64,000 bases of DNA from Anaerotignum sp. (lineage in GTDB: Bacteria; Bacillota; Clostridia; Lachnospirales; Anaerotignaceae). The stretch is from positions 79,806-143,805 of the forward strand of contig JAHHTU010000003.1 of assembly GCA_020024455.1 (NCBI GenBank), read 5' to 3'. This document shows positions 27,647-37,725 of the stretch, piece by piece. Within the stretch, counting starts at the first letter, position 1. Each line of letters begins with the position of its first letter. The translations under genes and the position numbers were made by a program. The notes below the pieces were generated by a model. That model had not been told where the DNA came from, searched no databases, and worked only from the letters and a program-made list of their open reading frames with translations.

Positions 27647-29578
27647 CTACTCCTGTGCGCCATACAAAAGCACCTTTGTTCCCTGATTTGCCTCCTGTCC
27701 TGAGGGTGGCAATTGAGATACCACTGGTTCTGTTCCGCTTGTTTCAACAGAAAATCCAGCTTCTAAAAGTATATGCTTTGCTTCCATCCATGTCATTCCT
27801 GTAACATCCGGAACAATTGCAGTTGCGTCTTCTTCCACAACACCCTCCTTGGGAATACCAAGATATGGCAGAATATTTTCCAACAATTCCTTCATAATAG
27901 GTCCTCCCACAGTTCCGCCATAATACACCCCCTGCGGCTCATCAATCATTACAAAAGCCATTACTTGTGGATCATTTGCCGGTGCAAACGTCATAAAGGA
28001 AGCGATATACTTTCCGCTTCTGCGTGGTAGTTTTTCGGAGGTTGCCGTTTTCCCACCAATACGATATCCTGCAACAGATGCTTTATTGCCTGTACCCTCT
28101 GCAACAACACTTTCCAAAATCTCTTTCATGGTATCAGAGGTCTGCTTGGATATCATTGGTTCGCCTTTGTCATAGGAAAATGTTTCTATGATATTTCCGT
28201 TTTCGTCTGCGATCCCATATCCAATATGCGGTGTAATGAGGTATCCGCCATTGACAGCTGCCGAAGCTGCACGCAGCAGCTGCAACGGCGTAATCTGAAA
28301 GGACTGCCCAAAGGACATGGTAGCAAGCTCTACCGGTCCTGTGCTTTCCAATGTATGCAAGATACCAACCGCTTCCCCTGCCAGATCAATTCCTGTTTTC
28401 TCATGAAATCCAAATTTGTCCAAATATTCCAAAAAGGTTTCTGCACCCAATCTCTCTGCCACTTCCATAAATACCGGATTGCAGGAATTTTGTACGCCTT
28501 GTACAAATGTTTCTGCACCATGGGTACGAGGATAACGCCAACACTTGATTTGTCTGTCCCCTGCAATATGATAGCCTTTACAGTAAAAAGTGCTTTCTGG
28601 CGTAATTACGCCTTCCTCTAAGCCGGCAACTGATGTCACAATCTTAAAGATACTTCCCGGTTCATATGTATCATTGATGACATCATTGCGCCACATTTGA
28701 TTGCGTGCATCATTTTTCTCTTGTGCCGAAAGCGTATCCCAAATGGCTGCAAGTGATTCATCCTGTATTGCAAAGGGTGCATTCAAGTCAAAGGAGGGAT
28801 AGTTTGCCATAGCATAGATTGCGCCATTTTGGGGATTGAGTACAATAATTGCCCCCTTTTTGGCATGCTTTGCTTCTACTGCTTTTGCCAATGTCTGTTC
28901 TGCATACTGCTGTATGACCACATCTAAAGTTGTAACCAAATTTTCTCCATCCACAGGCGGAATACGATCTTGTTCCCCAGTCAGTTCTCGTCCAATGGAA
29001 TCTGTGACTGTCAGTATTTTCCCTTGCTTTCCTTGCAGCCGTTCTTCATACTTCGCTTCCAAGCCAATAATTCCCTGATTATCTTTTCCTACAAAACCAA
29101 TCACCTGTGCTGCCAAATCTCCATATGGATATACACGCTGTATATCCTCATCTACCTTTACCCCAGGAAGATCTTCCTGCCTGATTTTCTGTGCCGTTTC
29201 CATATCCACCTTGGTTTGAATACGCACCAGAGCTACTTTTTCTTTGGTTTTTTTCAACACATCCTCTACATCCAAATCCAAAATTTTTGCCAAAACTTCT
29301 GCCGTTTTTTCTTTTTCTGTAACCTGTGCCGGTATGACACTTACCGCTGTTACGGTCTGTGTCTGTGCCAGACCTACTCCATGACAATCTAAAATACTTC
29401 CTCGTTTTGGTGTAATCAATCGATCTCTTGTCTGTTGTTCGTATGCCATTTCCTGCCATTGTGCCGCACGAAAAAGCTCAATATAAATCAGCCTGCCAAT
29501 CAAAAGCAAAAAGCCTGATACACAGCAGCACAAATAAAAAACAAGTCTTTTTTTTGCGCCAATCGAAGGCTTTTCCAT
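27647..29578 (-). CDS. Class B penicillin-binding protein with one PASTA domain (SpoVD-like)
   Basis: 643 residues from the ATG after GGGGAG (29578). Order: membrane anchor near 10-33, dimerisation domain, transpeptidase domain, one C-terminal PASTA repeat (VPDVTGMTWMEAKHILLEAG). Active-site serine in GSIFKI (SxxK), SCN as the SxN motif, and GGKTATSEK where the usual KTG reads KTA. It crosslinks peptidoglycan at the septum or, if it is true SpoVD, in the spore cortex. It lies second of two tandem PBPs, the position SpoVD takes in clostridial dcw clusters; function is inferred from that. It ends in TAG. Confidence 0.88.
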   Translation of the reverse strand: MEKPSIGAKKRLVFYLCCCVSGFLLLIGRLIYIELFRAAQWQEMAYEQQTRDRLITPKRGSILDCHGVGLAQTQTVTAVSVIPAQVTEKEKTAEVLAKILDLDVEDVLKKTKEKVALVRIQTKVDMETAQKIRQEDLPGVKVDEDIQRVYPYGDLAAQVIGFVGKDNQGIIGLEAKYEERLQGKQGKILTVTDSIGRELTGEQDRIPPVDGENLVTTLDVVIQQYAEQTLAKAVEAKHAKKGAIIVLNPQNGAIYAMANYPSFDLNAPFAIQDESLAAIWDTLSAQEKNDARNQMWRNDVINDTYEPGSIFKIVTSVAGLEEGVITPESTFYCKGYHIAGDRQIKCWRYPRTHGAETFVQGVQNSCNPVFMEVAERLGAETFLEYLDKFGFHEKTGIDLAGEAVGILHTLESTGPVELATMSFGQSFQITPLQLLRAASAAVNGGYLITPHIGYGIADENGNIIETFSYDKGEPMISKQTSDTMKEILESVVAEGTGNKASVAGYRIGGKTATSEKLPRRSGKYIASFMTFAPANDPQVMAFVMIDEPQGVYYGGTVGGPIMKELLENILPYLGIPKEGVVEEDATAIVPDVTGMTWMEAKHILLEAGFSVETSGTEPVVSQLPPSGQEANQGTKVLLYGAQE

Positions 29579-29681
29579 AAAAAACTCCCCACCCTTTCCA
29601 TACTTTGTAAAATTTCTTCTCAAAACAAAGTATATGGAAAAGATGGGGGCTATATGCCTTTGCTACCAGCGCCATACCACA

Positions 29682-31949
29682 TCAATCGGAAGCAGTATCG
29701 GCCTGTTTATCTTCTGTTTTTGGCGTTTCCGGCTTGCCCATTGTTACAACCACTTCGCTCTCCTTTGCAACGGAAATGCCATATTTTGGTTCCTGCGAAA
29801 GCACAATACCTGATTGTTCTCCCTCAAATGCCATGGTAAATCCTGCATTTTGCAATGTTTTCTCTGCATCAGTATATGTTTTCCCCACTACATTGGGCAC
29901 CGGTATGGTTCCTGCATCTTCTACGGATTTTTCTACATAAAGTATGATTTCACTTCCGACATCTACGGTTGTATTTCCCTTTGGCACCTGATTGGAAATG
30001 GTATTTCCGGTACCCACAACTTTATAATTGAGTCCTTTCCCATCCAAATCTCCAATCACATCATATATGACACTGCCTGTATAATCCCCAACCGTAACGG
30101 TTTGCTTGGTAGAAATATTGATTTCATCTTCTACGGATTCGGTAGGCTCCAAATTTGCATATTTGATGATTCCTTCAATGATCTTCTTTGTCATGGGTGT
30201 GGGAGTTTGTACACCGTCTTTATACGTTTTTGGTAAATTGATGACTGTAAATACAATATATTCTGGATTTTCCGCTGGGAAATAAGACATATTGGTAAGT
30301 GTCCATAAATTCTTTTGCTTTCTTGACCCTTGTTCTGCTGTACCGGTTTTGCACCCAATAGAGTAACCAGGGATTTTCAATTTCTTTGCTGTACCATGAT
30401 CTACCGTTGCTTTGAGTGCGGTACGCATATAGGCAGAAGTTTCCTCGGAAATGACACGACGCACTACCTCCACATTGTTTTGCAGCACTACATTCCCATT
30501 TTGGTCTAAAATCTGTGATACCACATGCGGACGCACGATTTTACCACCATTAATGAGTGCAGAAAATGCTGTAATTGCCTGTACGGTGGTGCAGTTGAAT
30601 GTTTGTCCAAATGACATTGTGGCAAGCTCTACAGGTCCAATGCTACTCAAACTATGCTTTAGCCCAGCTGCATTGATCTCACCCGGAAGATCTATTCCCG
30701 TTACATGACCAAACCCAAACTCTTCCTGATATTTATAAAATTTTTCTGCACCGATTTTCTCTGCAATCTGCATAACACCCATATTACAGGATTGTGCCAT
30801 AACTTCTTGTGTATTGACATTTCCATGCCCACTGCCCAGATGACAGCCAATCTTATAGTTGTCCATCATCACGTGCCCTGCACAATAAAAGCTGGAATTT
30901 GGAGAAATCACACCTTCCTCCAAACCTGCTGCCACAGTAATTGGCTTAAAGATTGATCCCGGTTCATAGGTATCACTGAGCATAAAGTTTTTCCAAACCT
31001 TATTCAAATATTCGATTTTTTCCTTATCCTGCATTTCGTTCCAATGCTCTGTGTATGCAGGTTCTGTTTCCCATGCAGGCAGAGCATTTGGATTATTTAA
31101 GTCAAAGGAATGTGATTCCGCCATTGCATAAATCTCGCCAGTATTGGGGTTCATTACCATTGCGGCAACATTTTGAGAGGGCCATTCCGCCTGTGTTTCT
31201 GCAACCACTTTCTCTGTCAACTGCTGGATATTATAGTCGATGGTGGTAATCAGCGTGTTGCCATCCTTTGCAGGATAATCCTCATAGGAAACAGAATCCG
31301 CACCATTGTACAGTATAAAAGAACGCCCGGGGGTACCTTCCATATAGTCATTGTAGTATTGTTCCAGTCCCCATTTTGTATCACCTCGTGTAAAGCCAAT
31401 CAAATGGCATGCGCTTGTATTTAACGGATATGTGCGTTTGCTGCTTTTTTCATAAAACACACCTTTGAGGTTCTGCTGTTCCAGTTCTTCTTTGACATCA
31501 CGTGCCACATCCTTTACAAGATACTTCCAATGTGTATTGAGATTGATTTCTCCTGTTTCCGGATTGATCGCAATATAATTTTTTAATTTTTGATAATCTA
31601 CATTTTCTGGAAAATATTCACAGAGTGTTTTGATCGTTTTTTCTGCTTCCTCTGGGTACAGCTCCTGTACCTCCGCAAGCTGCAAGGCATCAAATACAAT
31701 ATTGTACACCGTTGTACTAATTGCAAGCACCTGATTGTTTCGATCCATAATTGCACCCCGATTGGGTGTAAGGATGCTATCATAGCGGTTAATTTGTTGG
31801 TTCTTTGCTGCTGCTTCATACTCTGCGCCATGTACCGCTTTCAAATATACGACACGAAAGAGCATGACCATAAATACAGATAAAAATACAAAGAGAATAA
31901 AGGCAAACTTTCCATCTGCCTTTATTCTCTGCGGTTTTTTCTTCATCAT
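29682..31949 (-). CDS. Class B penicillin-binding protein with PASTA domains (PBP2/FtsI-like)
   Basis: 755 residues. A basic N-terminus and one membrane segment (about 14-36), a dimerisation domain, then the transpeptidase with SIFKP (SxxK), SCN and KTGTAEQG. Two PASTA-like repeats close the protein (about 605-735), the second with IPVPNVVGKTYTDAEKTLQNAG, before a charged tail. It is the likely vegetative division transpeptidase that works with FtsW. It follows ftsL and precedes the SpoVD-like PBP. Confidence 0.9.
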   Translation of the reverse strand: MMKKKPQRIKADGKFAFILFVFLSVFMVMLFRVVYLKAVHGAEYEAAAKNQQINRYDSILTPNRGAIMDRNNQVLAISTTVYNIVFDALQLAEVQELYPEEAEKTIKTLCEYFPENVDYQKLKNYIAINPETGEINLNTHWKYLVKDVARDVKEELEQQNLKGVFYEKSSKRTYPLNTSACHLIGFTRGDTKWGLEQYYNDYMEGTPGRSFILYNGADSVSYEDYPAKDGNTLITTIDYNIQQLTEKVVAETQAEWPSQNVAAMVMNPNTGEIYAMAESHSFDLNNPNALPAWETEPAYTEHWNEMQDKEKIEYLNKVWKNFMLSDTYEPGSIFKPITVAAGLEEGVISPNSSFYCAGHVMMDNYKIGCHLGSGHGNVNTQEVMAQSCNMGVMQIAEKIGAEKFYKYQEEFGFGHVTGIDLPGEINAAGLKHSLSSIGPVELATMSFGQTFNCTTVQAITAFSALINGGKIVRPHVVSQILDQNGNVVLQNNVEVVRRVISEETSAYMRTALKATVDHGTAKKLKIPGYSIGCKTGTAEQGSRKQKNLWTLTNMSYFPAENPEYIVFTVINLPKTYKDGVQTPTPMTKKIIEGIIKYANLEPTESVEDEINISTKQTVTVGDYTGSVIYDVIGDLDGKGLNYKVVGTGNTISNQVPKGNTTVDVGSEIILYVEKSVEDAGTIPVPNVVGKTYTDAEKTLQNAGFTMAFEGEQSGIVLSQEPKYGISVAKESEVVVTMGKPETPKTEDKQADTASD

Positions 31950-32005
31950 CCATCATCCTTTATGCCCGACTGTATGATTTTTTTCATATTGTCAAAGCGA
32001 ATTTT

Positions 32006-32494
32006 TTAACGCATATCTTCGTTGTGTTGTGCAGGATCTTCCACTGCATACTGTATTGTATAGCTTTGTTTTGGAACATCGATATATACGACTTGGTAAG
32101 ATTGTGGCTCTGCCATTCCCAGTCTTGTCAAAGCCTCCTGCTTAATGTATTCCAAATCAATTTGTTCTGCAAGCTCTGCTTCCAAAATGGCATTTTGTGC
32201 CTGTAGTTCACTCAGTTCATTTTTCTGCTGACGGATTTGCATCTCTATGTTCTGTACCAGAACGCCACTACCCATAAAACCAACACAGCCCAAAAATATC
32301 ACTGCCATAACAAAATATACATGTACAAATCGGATCGGGGATGGATGTTTTGCCTTTGGCTGCGGTACACGCTTAGGCTGATGCGCAGATACATTTCTTT
32401 CCGGCTCCAGCTTGTACGCTACGTTGCCATCCACATAGTACGGACTTTGCTGAGAAAATCTTTTGCTATTTCTTCTTTGGTTGTTTGCAGCCAT
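32006..32494 (-). CDS. ftsL: FtsL-like cell division protein
   Basis: 162 residues from the ATG after GGGGAGGTGAG. A basic cytoplasmic N-terminus (about 60 residues), one membrane segment (VYFVMAVIFLGCVGFMGSG) and an extracytoplasmic leucine-zipper coiled coil (QQKNELSELQAQNAILEAEL). The sequence is poorly conserved; identity rests on this topology and its place between rsmH and the division PBP. Confidence 0.85.
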   Translation of the reverse strand: MAANNQRRNSKRFSQQSPYYVDGNVAYKLEPERNVSAHQPKRVPQPKAKHPSPIRFVHVYFVMAVIFLGCVGFMGSGVLVQNIEMQIRQQKNELSELQAQNAILEAELAEQIDLEYIKQEALTRLGMAEPQSYQVVYIDVPKQSYTIQYAVEDPAQHNEDMR

Positions 32495-32524
32495 ACACTC
32501 ACCTCCCCAATGCATGATATTACT

Positions 32525-33469
32525 CTATTGTTTGATACCAAATCCTTCAAAAATACGTAGCTTGGCACTTCTGGAACGGTGATTGCCCTCCAATTCTTTC
32601 TTGGATGGTACAATCGGTTTTCTTGTTATTATTTTTCCTGTTGGCTGATTGCCGCACATGCAGACCGGAAATTGTGGTGGGCATATGCATGGATTTTCCT
32701 GTTTGCGAAATGCTTCTTTTACCAGACGGTCTTCCAAAGAATGAAAGGTAATGATACACAATCTGCCACCTTTGGAAAGTCGTTTTGCTGCCTGTTCAAT
32801 CGCTTTTTCCAGTACATTCAGTTCTCCATTGACCTCTATACGGATTGCTTGAAACGTACGTTTTGCAGGATGTGGACCATCTTTTCTGGCACCCTTTGGA
32901 ATTGCCTTTTTGATGACATCTACCAATGCGCCTGTCGTTGCAATCGGGTGTTCTGTACGCTCTGCCACAATAAACTGAGCAATGCGTTTTGCCCATCTTT
33001 CTTCTCCATATGTAAAAATCACACGATTCAAATCATTTTCACTGTATGTATTGACCACATCATATGCAGAAAACGGCTTTGTTTCATCCATACGCATATC
33101 CAAAGGCGCATCCTGCTGATAGGAAAATCCTCGCTCTGCTTCATCCAGCTGATAGGAGGAAACCCCAATATCCATAAGCATACCATCCATTTGGGCAATG
33201 CCAAGACGATCTAAAACAGCGCCAATATTACCAAAATTGTCATGTACAAATGTAATCTTGTCCAAATGATCGGCGAGGCGTTGTTTTGCTGCGGCATGTG
33301 CATCCAAATCCTGATCAATGCAAATGAGCCGTCCGCTTGTTAAATGTTTGGCGATTTCCAGTGAATGACCGCCACCGCCTGTCGTACCGTCTACATAAAT
33401 ACCATCCGGCTTAATACAAAGACCATCTATACATTCCTGTAGCAGTACCGATACATGATGAAATTCCAT
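32525..33469 (-). CDS. rsmH: 16S rRNA (cytosine(1402)-N(4))-methyltransferase
   Basis: 314 residues from MEFHHVSVLLQECI, an ATG with AGAGGT upstream; the longer in-frame extension is rejected. SAM motif VDGTTGGGGHS near residue 30, then DIGVSSYQLDEAERGFSYQ and the C-terminal VPSKKELEGNHRSRSAKLR. First gene of the dcw cluster here; no mraZ lies before it. The stop codon is TAG. Confidence 0.97.
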   Translation of the reverse strand: MEFHHVSVLLQECIDGLCIKPDGIYVDGTTGGGGHSLEIAKHLTSGRLICIDQDLDAHAAAKQRLADHLDKITFVHDNFGNIGAVLDRLGIAQMDGMLMDIGVSSYQLDEAERGFSYQQDAPLDMRMDETKPFSAYDVVNTYSENDLNRVIFTYGEERWAKRIAQFIVAERTEHPIATTGALVDVIKKAIPKGARKDGPHPAKRTFQAIRIEVNGELNVLEKAIEQAAKRLSKGGRLCIITFHSLEDRLVKEAFRKQENPCICPPQFPVCMCGNQPTGKIITRKPIVPSKKELEGNHRSRSAKLRIFEGFGIKQ

Positions 33470-33538
33470 ATCAGACCTCTGCCTTTCTTCCATGATGCGC
33501 AAAGTTTTTTTGCATTTATTTACCTTATAATTGTTTTT

Positions 33539-33567
33539 ATTGTAATATAGCACTTGTAAAAACACAA
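33539..33567 (-). promoter_or_regulatory. Candidate promoter of the dcw cluster
   Basis: TTGTGT (33562-33567), a 17-base spacer and TACAAT (33539-33544) about 70 bases before rsmH. The boxes deviate from consensus, so this is moderate. Confidence 0.45.
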
Positions 33568-33690
33568 GATCCAAACGCCTGTTTTATTCATTCAAAACAT
33601 CCGAAAAACATTGATTTTATAACGTTTTTCTATCATATTCGCATGCAAAAATAGTGTGTTTTGATTCATAAAAAAACATATGTTTCGCAT

Positions 33691-33729
33691 AAAAAATACC
33701 GTTGTTTTCGTATTTTGAAAACAACGGTA
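33691..33729 (-). terminator. Terminator of the aromatic amino acid operon
   Basis: Stem TACCGTTGTTTTC / GAAAACAACGGTA followed by TTTTTT on the minus strand, 34 bases after the aroQ stop. Confidence 0.9.
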
Positions 33730-33762
33730 TCAAAAATCCTGATTTCTGATGATTTCGTATTG

Positions 33763-34206
33763 TCATTGATGGCGATTTTTCAAGTATTTCAAAGCTTCTA
33801 TATAACCATCAAATCCCTTGCCCACGATTGTTTTTTCACAAGCCATACCTGCATAGGAAATCTGACGAAAATCTTCACGACTGCTGATGTCGGAAAGATG
33901 TACCTCTACTGCCGGAATTTGCACTGCCTTCAGTGCATCCAAAATGGCAACACTGGTATGCGTGTATGCCGCAGGATTGATGACAATTCCGTCTATCTGG
34001 GAGAAATAAGCAGATTGTATTTTATCTACCAATGCCCCCTCATGGTTGGATTGAAAAATTTCAACAGTGATCTGTTCCTTTTCACAGTAATCTGTAATCC
34101 GATCTTTCAAATTTTCATAAGTCTGTGTGCCATAAATATGTTTTTCTCGAATCCCCAGCATATTCAAATTCGGTCCATTGATCACCAGTACATTCATATC
34201 ATACAT
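33763..34206 (-). CDS. aroQ: Type II 3-dehydroquinate dehydratase
   Basis: 147 residues. NGPNLNMLGIRE near 10-21, the NPAAYTHTS loop and VHLSDISSRE are the type II signatures. It dehydrates 3-dehydroquinate to 3-dehydroshikimate. The last gene of the operon, 10 bases after pheA. Confidence 0.96.
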   Translation of the reverse strand: MYDMNVLVINGPNLNMLGIREKHIYGTQTYENLKDRITDYCEKEQITVEIFQSNHEGALVDKIQSAYFSQIDGIVINPAAYTHTSVAILDALKAVQIPAVEVHLSDISSREDFRQISYAGMACEKTIVGKGFDGYIEALKYLKNRHQ

Positions 34207-34216
34207 CCCCTCCTAA

Positions 34217-35359
34217 TTACATAACTTCGGAATAGCACCCCAAGAAGGAGAATTTTTCTGCTGCTGCCTCCATGTCCTTCAAAAGCATAATGGTTTCCTG
34301 AGAAAACACACTGGCATCCAAATCAAAATAGAAACGAAATTCAAAGTCTCTGCCTGCAATCGGGCGGCTTTCCAGCTTGCATAAGTTCATACCACGGCAG
34401 GCAATTTTGCCAATCATCTCATACAAAGAGCCAGGGCGATGCGCAATGGAAAGCATCAGACTGATTTTGCCGGAGCCTGCATAGATCTCCATATTTTTTG
34501 CAATACAGATAAAGCGAGTATGGTTATTTTGATTATTCTGAATATCATCCTGCAAAATCTGCAAACCATATAACCTTGCACATTCCGGAGCCGAGATGGC
34601 AGCAATATCATCTCTATCGTTTTCTGCAATATATTTGGCAGCAGTTGCTGTATTTTCAAACAGTGTCACCTTAATGTGTGGCATAGACTTCAGAAAATCA
34701 CTGCATTGGCTGATTGCCTGTTCATGAGATATGATTTCTGTAATTTTGGATAAATCTGTTCCGTTTTTGCCCAAAAGTGCATGATTGATATGCAGTTTTA
34801 GGCTTCTTACGATATAAAATTTATGGCTTACCATCAAATCATAGACCTCGGAAACCGAACCTGCGGAACTGTTCTCAATTGGCAATACACCATATTGACA
34901 CATACCTGTTTCCACTGCATGAAATACATTTTCGAAGCTGCCAAAATACATTCTACTGGGCTGCCCAAAAAGTTTCCCACATGCATGATCTGCATAAGAA
35001 CCTGCGGAGCCTTGGCATGCAACGACTGCTTTTTTGGGAAATTCCATCTTTGGTTTTGCAATATTTTTCAAAATTTCCCGAGAAAGCGGTGTTTCCTTGC
35101 TTAATATCCCGGATTGATAGCTTCTGCTGACAGAAAACAGCGTTTGATACAAGCTGCTTGCATAGAGTGCAAATTCTTCTCCAGCCCGTTCTTGTATATG
35201 ATTGAGTACCGCATTTTCACGTTGTATATCCAATACGGGCAAATTGTTTTCTGCTTTTGCACCTGCAATTTCTGCTGCCGTTTTCATACGTTTTACAAAC
35301 AACGCTACCATCTGCTCATCAATTTCGTTGATTTTATTTCTCAGTTCGTCTAAAGACAT
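34217..35359 (-). CDS. pheA: Bifunctional chorismate mutase / prephenate dehydratase
   Basis: 380 residues from the second of two close ATGs, 8 bases after GGAGG. N-terminal AroQ-type chorismate mutase helices (LDELRNKINEIDEQMVALFVKRM), a prephenate dehydratase domain from about residue 112 (ACQGSAGSYADHAC, PIENSSAGSV), and a C-terminal ACT domain (RPGSLYEMIGKIACRGMNLCKLESRP) for phenylalanine feedback. It makes phenylpyruvate from chorismate. Confidence 0.95.
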   Translation of the reverse strand: MSLDELRNKINEIDEQMVALFVKRMKTAAEIAGAKAENNLPVLDIQRENAVLNHIQERAGEEFALYASSLYQTLFSVSRSYQSGILSKETPLSREILKNIAKPKMEFPKKAVVACQGSAGSYADHACGKLFGQPSRMYFGSFENVFHAVETGMCQYGVLPIENSSAGSVSEVYDLMVSHKFYIVRSLKLHINHALLGKNGTDLSKITEIISHEQAISQCSDFLKSMPHIKVTLFENTATAAKYIAENDRDDIAAISAPECARLYGLQILQDDIQNNQNNHTRFICIAKNMEIYAGSGKISLMLSIAHRPGSLYEMIGKIACRGMNLCKLESRPIAGRDFEFRFYFDLDASVFSQETIMLLKDMEAAAEKFSFLGCYSEVM

Positions 35360-35372
35360 GGGCATTACCTCC

Positions 35373-36455
35373 TTATTTCATTTCGTATAAATCCAAAAGT
35401 GCAACCGCAACTGCCGCTTCTACACAAGGTACTGCACGTGGCACAATACAGGGGTCATGACGACCAATCACGCGAACTGTTTCATTTTTACCGCTTTCCA
35501 AACCTACTGTCTGCTGTTCCTGCGAAATAGATGGCGTTGGTTTGAAAGCAACCCGAAGTGTCAGTGGCATACCACTGGAAATCCCACCCAGACTTCCTCC
35601 ATGATGATTTGTTTTGGTTTTGATCATGCCATTTTCATCATAGTAAAAGGGATCGTTGTTTTCCGAACCATATAACATCGTTGCACCAAAGCCATTTCCA
35701 AATTCCAATCCCTTGACTGCCGGAATGGCATAGAGTATGGATGCCAAATGACTTTCCAAACCATCAAACATCGGCTCTCCCAAGCCAACTGGCAAACCAA
35801 CCGCCGCTGCTTCAATCACACCACCGACAGAGTCCTGTACCAAACGCACATCTTCAATCAGCTTTTGCATTTTTCTGCCTGCTTCATCATCCAATGTCGG
35901 AAATTCCTTACTTGTGACAGCCTGTAAATCTTTTGCAGTCATATGGATCGCATCAAAAGATAGATCTCGTACCTGCTTGATGGACAATATATGCGCTCCA
36001 ATCTGTATCCCTTTACGTGCCAAAATCTGCATACATACTGCACCTGCAAAGCACAAAGGCGCAGTCAATCTGCCTGAAAAATGTCCTCCGCCTCTGTAAT
36101 CCTGAAATCCATGATATTTGATTGCCGCAGTATAGTCTGCATGTCCCGGTCTTGGAGTTTTTATCAAATTGCTGTAATCTTTGGAGTGTGCATTTGTATT
36201 ATGAATGACAGCACAAAGAGGTGCGCCACAGGTTCTGCCTTCAAACAGACCGGATAATATTTCTGGAGTATCTGTTTCTTTTCTGGGTGTAGCATATGGA
36301 TGCCGACCGGGCGCTCTGCGCTTCATAAATGCCTGTACTTGATCCAGATCAATGCGTTCTCCCGCAGGCAACCCATCTATGACCACACCAATGGCTTGAG
36401 AATGTGATTGCCCAAAAACAGAAATCTGTATTCTATGTCCAAATTTAGAGGACAT
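35373..36455 (-). CDS. aroC: Chorismate synthase
   Basis: 360 residues from the ATG after GGGAGGTGG; it overlaps the end of aroA by 11 bases. Signatures include GQSHSQAIGVVIDG, RRAPGRHPYATPRKE, RPGHADYTAAIKYHGFQDYRGGGHFSGRLTA. It converts EPSP to chorismate with reduced FMN. Confidence 0.97.
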   Translation of the reverse strand: MSSKFGHRIQISVFGQSHSQAIGVVIDGLPAGERIDLDQVQAFMKRRAPGRHPYATPRKETDTPEILSGLFEGRTCGAPLCAVIHNTNAHSKDYSNLIKTPRPGHADYTAAIKYHGFQDYRGGGHFSGRLTAPLCFAGAVCMQILARKGIQIGAHILSIKQVRDLSFDAIHMTAKDLQAVTSKEFPTLDDEAGRKMQKLIEDVRLVQDSVGGVIEAAAVGLPVGLGEPMFDGLESHLASILYAIPAVKGLEFGNGFGATMLYGSENNDPFYYDENGMIKTKTNHHGGSLGGISSGMPLTLRVAFKPTPSISQEQQTVGLESGKNETVRVIGRHDPCIVPRAVPCVEAAVAVALLDLYEMK

Positions 36456-37713
36456 CTGCGCCACCTCCCAATCTGATAAACTCTGCAAAGAAAGACGGAT
36501 AAGACTTTGCTACCGCTTCTGCTCCCACAATCACGGCTTCTCTGCCCATGACTGCCGCCCCTACTGCCGCAGTCATGACAATGCGATGGTCGTTGTATGC
36601 ATCAATATAAATTGTATCATCCTGTCCCTTTGACTCTCCTCCCCAGATAACCATCCCTTCCGGATGTTCTGCAACAGTAACACCAAGCTGCCGCAAACAG
36701 TTTGCCATCGCTGCAATGCGATCACTTTCTTTGATACGCAGCCTGCCCGCATTCACAATTTCTGTTTTGCCTTCTGCCATTGCTGCCACCATACATAAAA
36801 TCGGTGTCAAATCCGGAATTTGTGATACATCAATTTGACAACCATGCAAAGTCCCATGACTGACGGTTACAGATTCCTCTGTCATCTCTACCTTTGCGCC
36901 AAACTGCTGTAGCAACTGCAAAATCTGTTTATCCCCCTGAGCGGAATCCATTTGCAGACCTTTGCAGGTGATGCTTTCCTTCATTGCGCCAGCTGCCAAC
37001 CAAAAAGCTGCATTTGACCAATCGCCTTCGGCAGAAATCATATTTGGAGAGCGGTACATTTGTTTGCCCGGTATATGGAAACCATGTTCATTTTCTTCTA
37101 TCACGATGCCAAAACGATGCAATGTATGTAACGTCATATCTATATAACCACGGGATTCCATTGTTGTTGTCAATACAATATCGCTATCCTTTTCCAATAT
37201 AGGTAGCGCAAAAAGCAAACCTGTAATAAACTGAGAACTGACATTCCCCGGCAGACGATAGGTACCACCCTGCAATTGCCCACTCATCTCCAAGGGAAGC
37301 TGGTGCTTGCTGATATAGCACCCATGATCCGCCAACATCTCTGTCAAAATGCCAATTGGTCTTTCTGGCAGTCTGCCCTGCCCTTCAATCAAAACGCTTC
37401 TGCCAAGTGCCGCTGCTACCGGAAGCAGAAACCGCAGTGTCGAACCGCTTTCATTACAATCCAATATGGCAATGCTTTCTTGATGCTCTGCAACAGGCGC
37501 TACCCATACATGCTCATTACGCTTTTCTATCTTGGCTCCTAAGCTTTTCAAGCACAATGCAGTTGCTTCGAGATCTGCCGATATTCCCTGCATCGCAATC
37601 TCAGTTGGTGCATCTGCAAGTGCAGCTGCAATCATCAGACGGTGCCCATCTGATTTTGAGGAAATCATATGGACACTGCCTCTCAACTGCCCTCTTGTGA
37701 TTTTGATGTTCAT
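36445..37713 (-). CDS. aroA: 3-phosphoshikimate 1-carboxyvinyltransferase (EPSP synthase)
   Basis: 422 residues starting MNIKITRGQLRGSVHMISSKS, with the substrate-binding SKSDGHR motif, the ESGSTLRFLLPVAA motif and RIKESDRI near the C-terminus. It joins shikimate-3-phosphate and phosphoenolpyruvate. It begins 12 bases after aroB. Confidence 0.96.
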   Translation of the reverse strand: MNIKITRGQLRGSVHMISSKSDGHRLMIAAALADAPTEIAMQGISADLEATALCLKSLGAKIEKRNEHVWVAPVAEHQESIAILDCNESGSTLRFLLPVAAALGRSVLIEGQGRLPERPIGILTEMLADHGCYISKHQLPLEMSGQLQGGTYRLPGNVSSQFITGLLFALPILEKDSDIVLTTTMESRGYIDMTLHTLHRFGIVIEENEHGFHIPGKQMYRSPNMISAEGDWSNAAFWLAAGAMKESITCKGLQMDSAQGDKQILQLLQQFGAKVEMTEESVTVSHGTLHGCQIDVSQIPDLTPILCMVAAMAEGKTEIVNAGRLRIKESDRIAAMANCLRQLGVTVAEHPEGMVIWGGESKGQDDTIYIDAYNDHRIVMTAAVGAAVMGREAVIVGAEAVAKSYPSFFAEFIRLGGGADVL

Positions 37714-37725
37714 ATATACTCCCCC

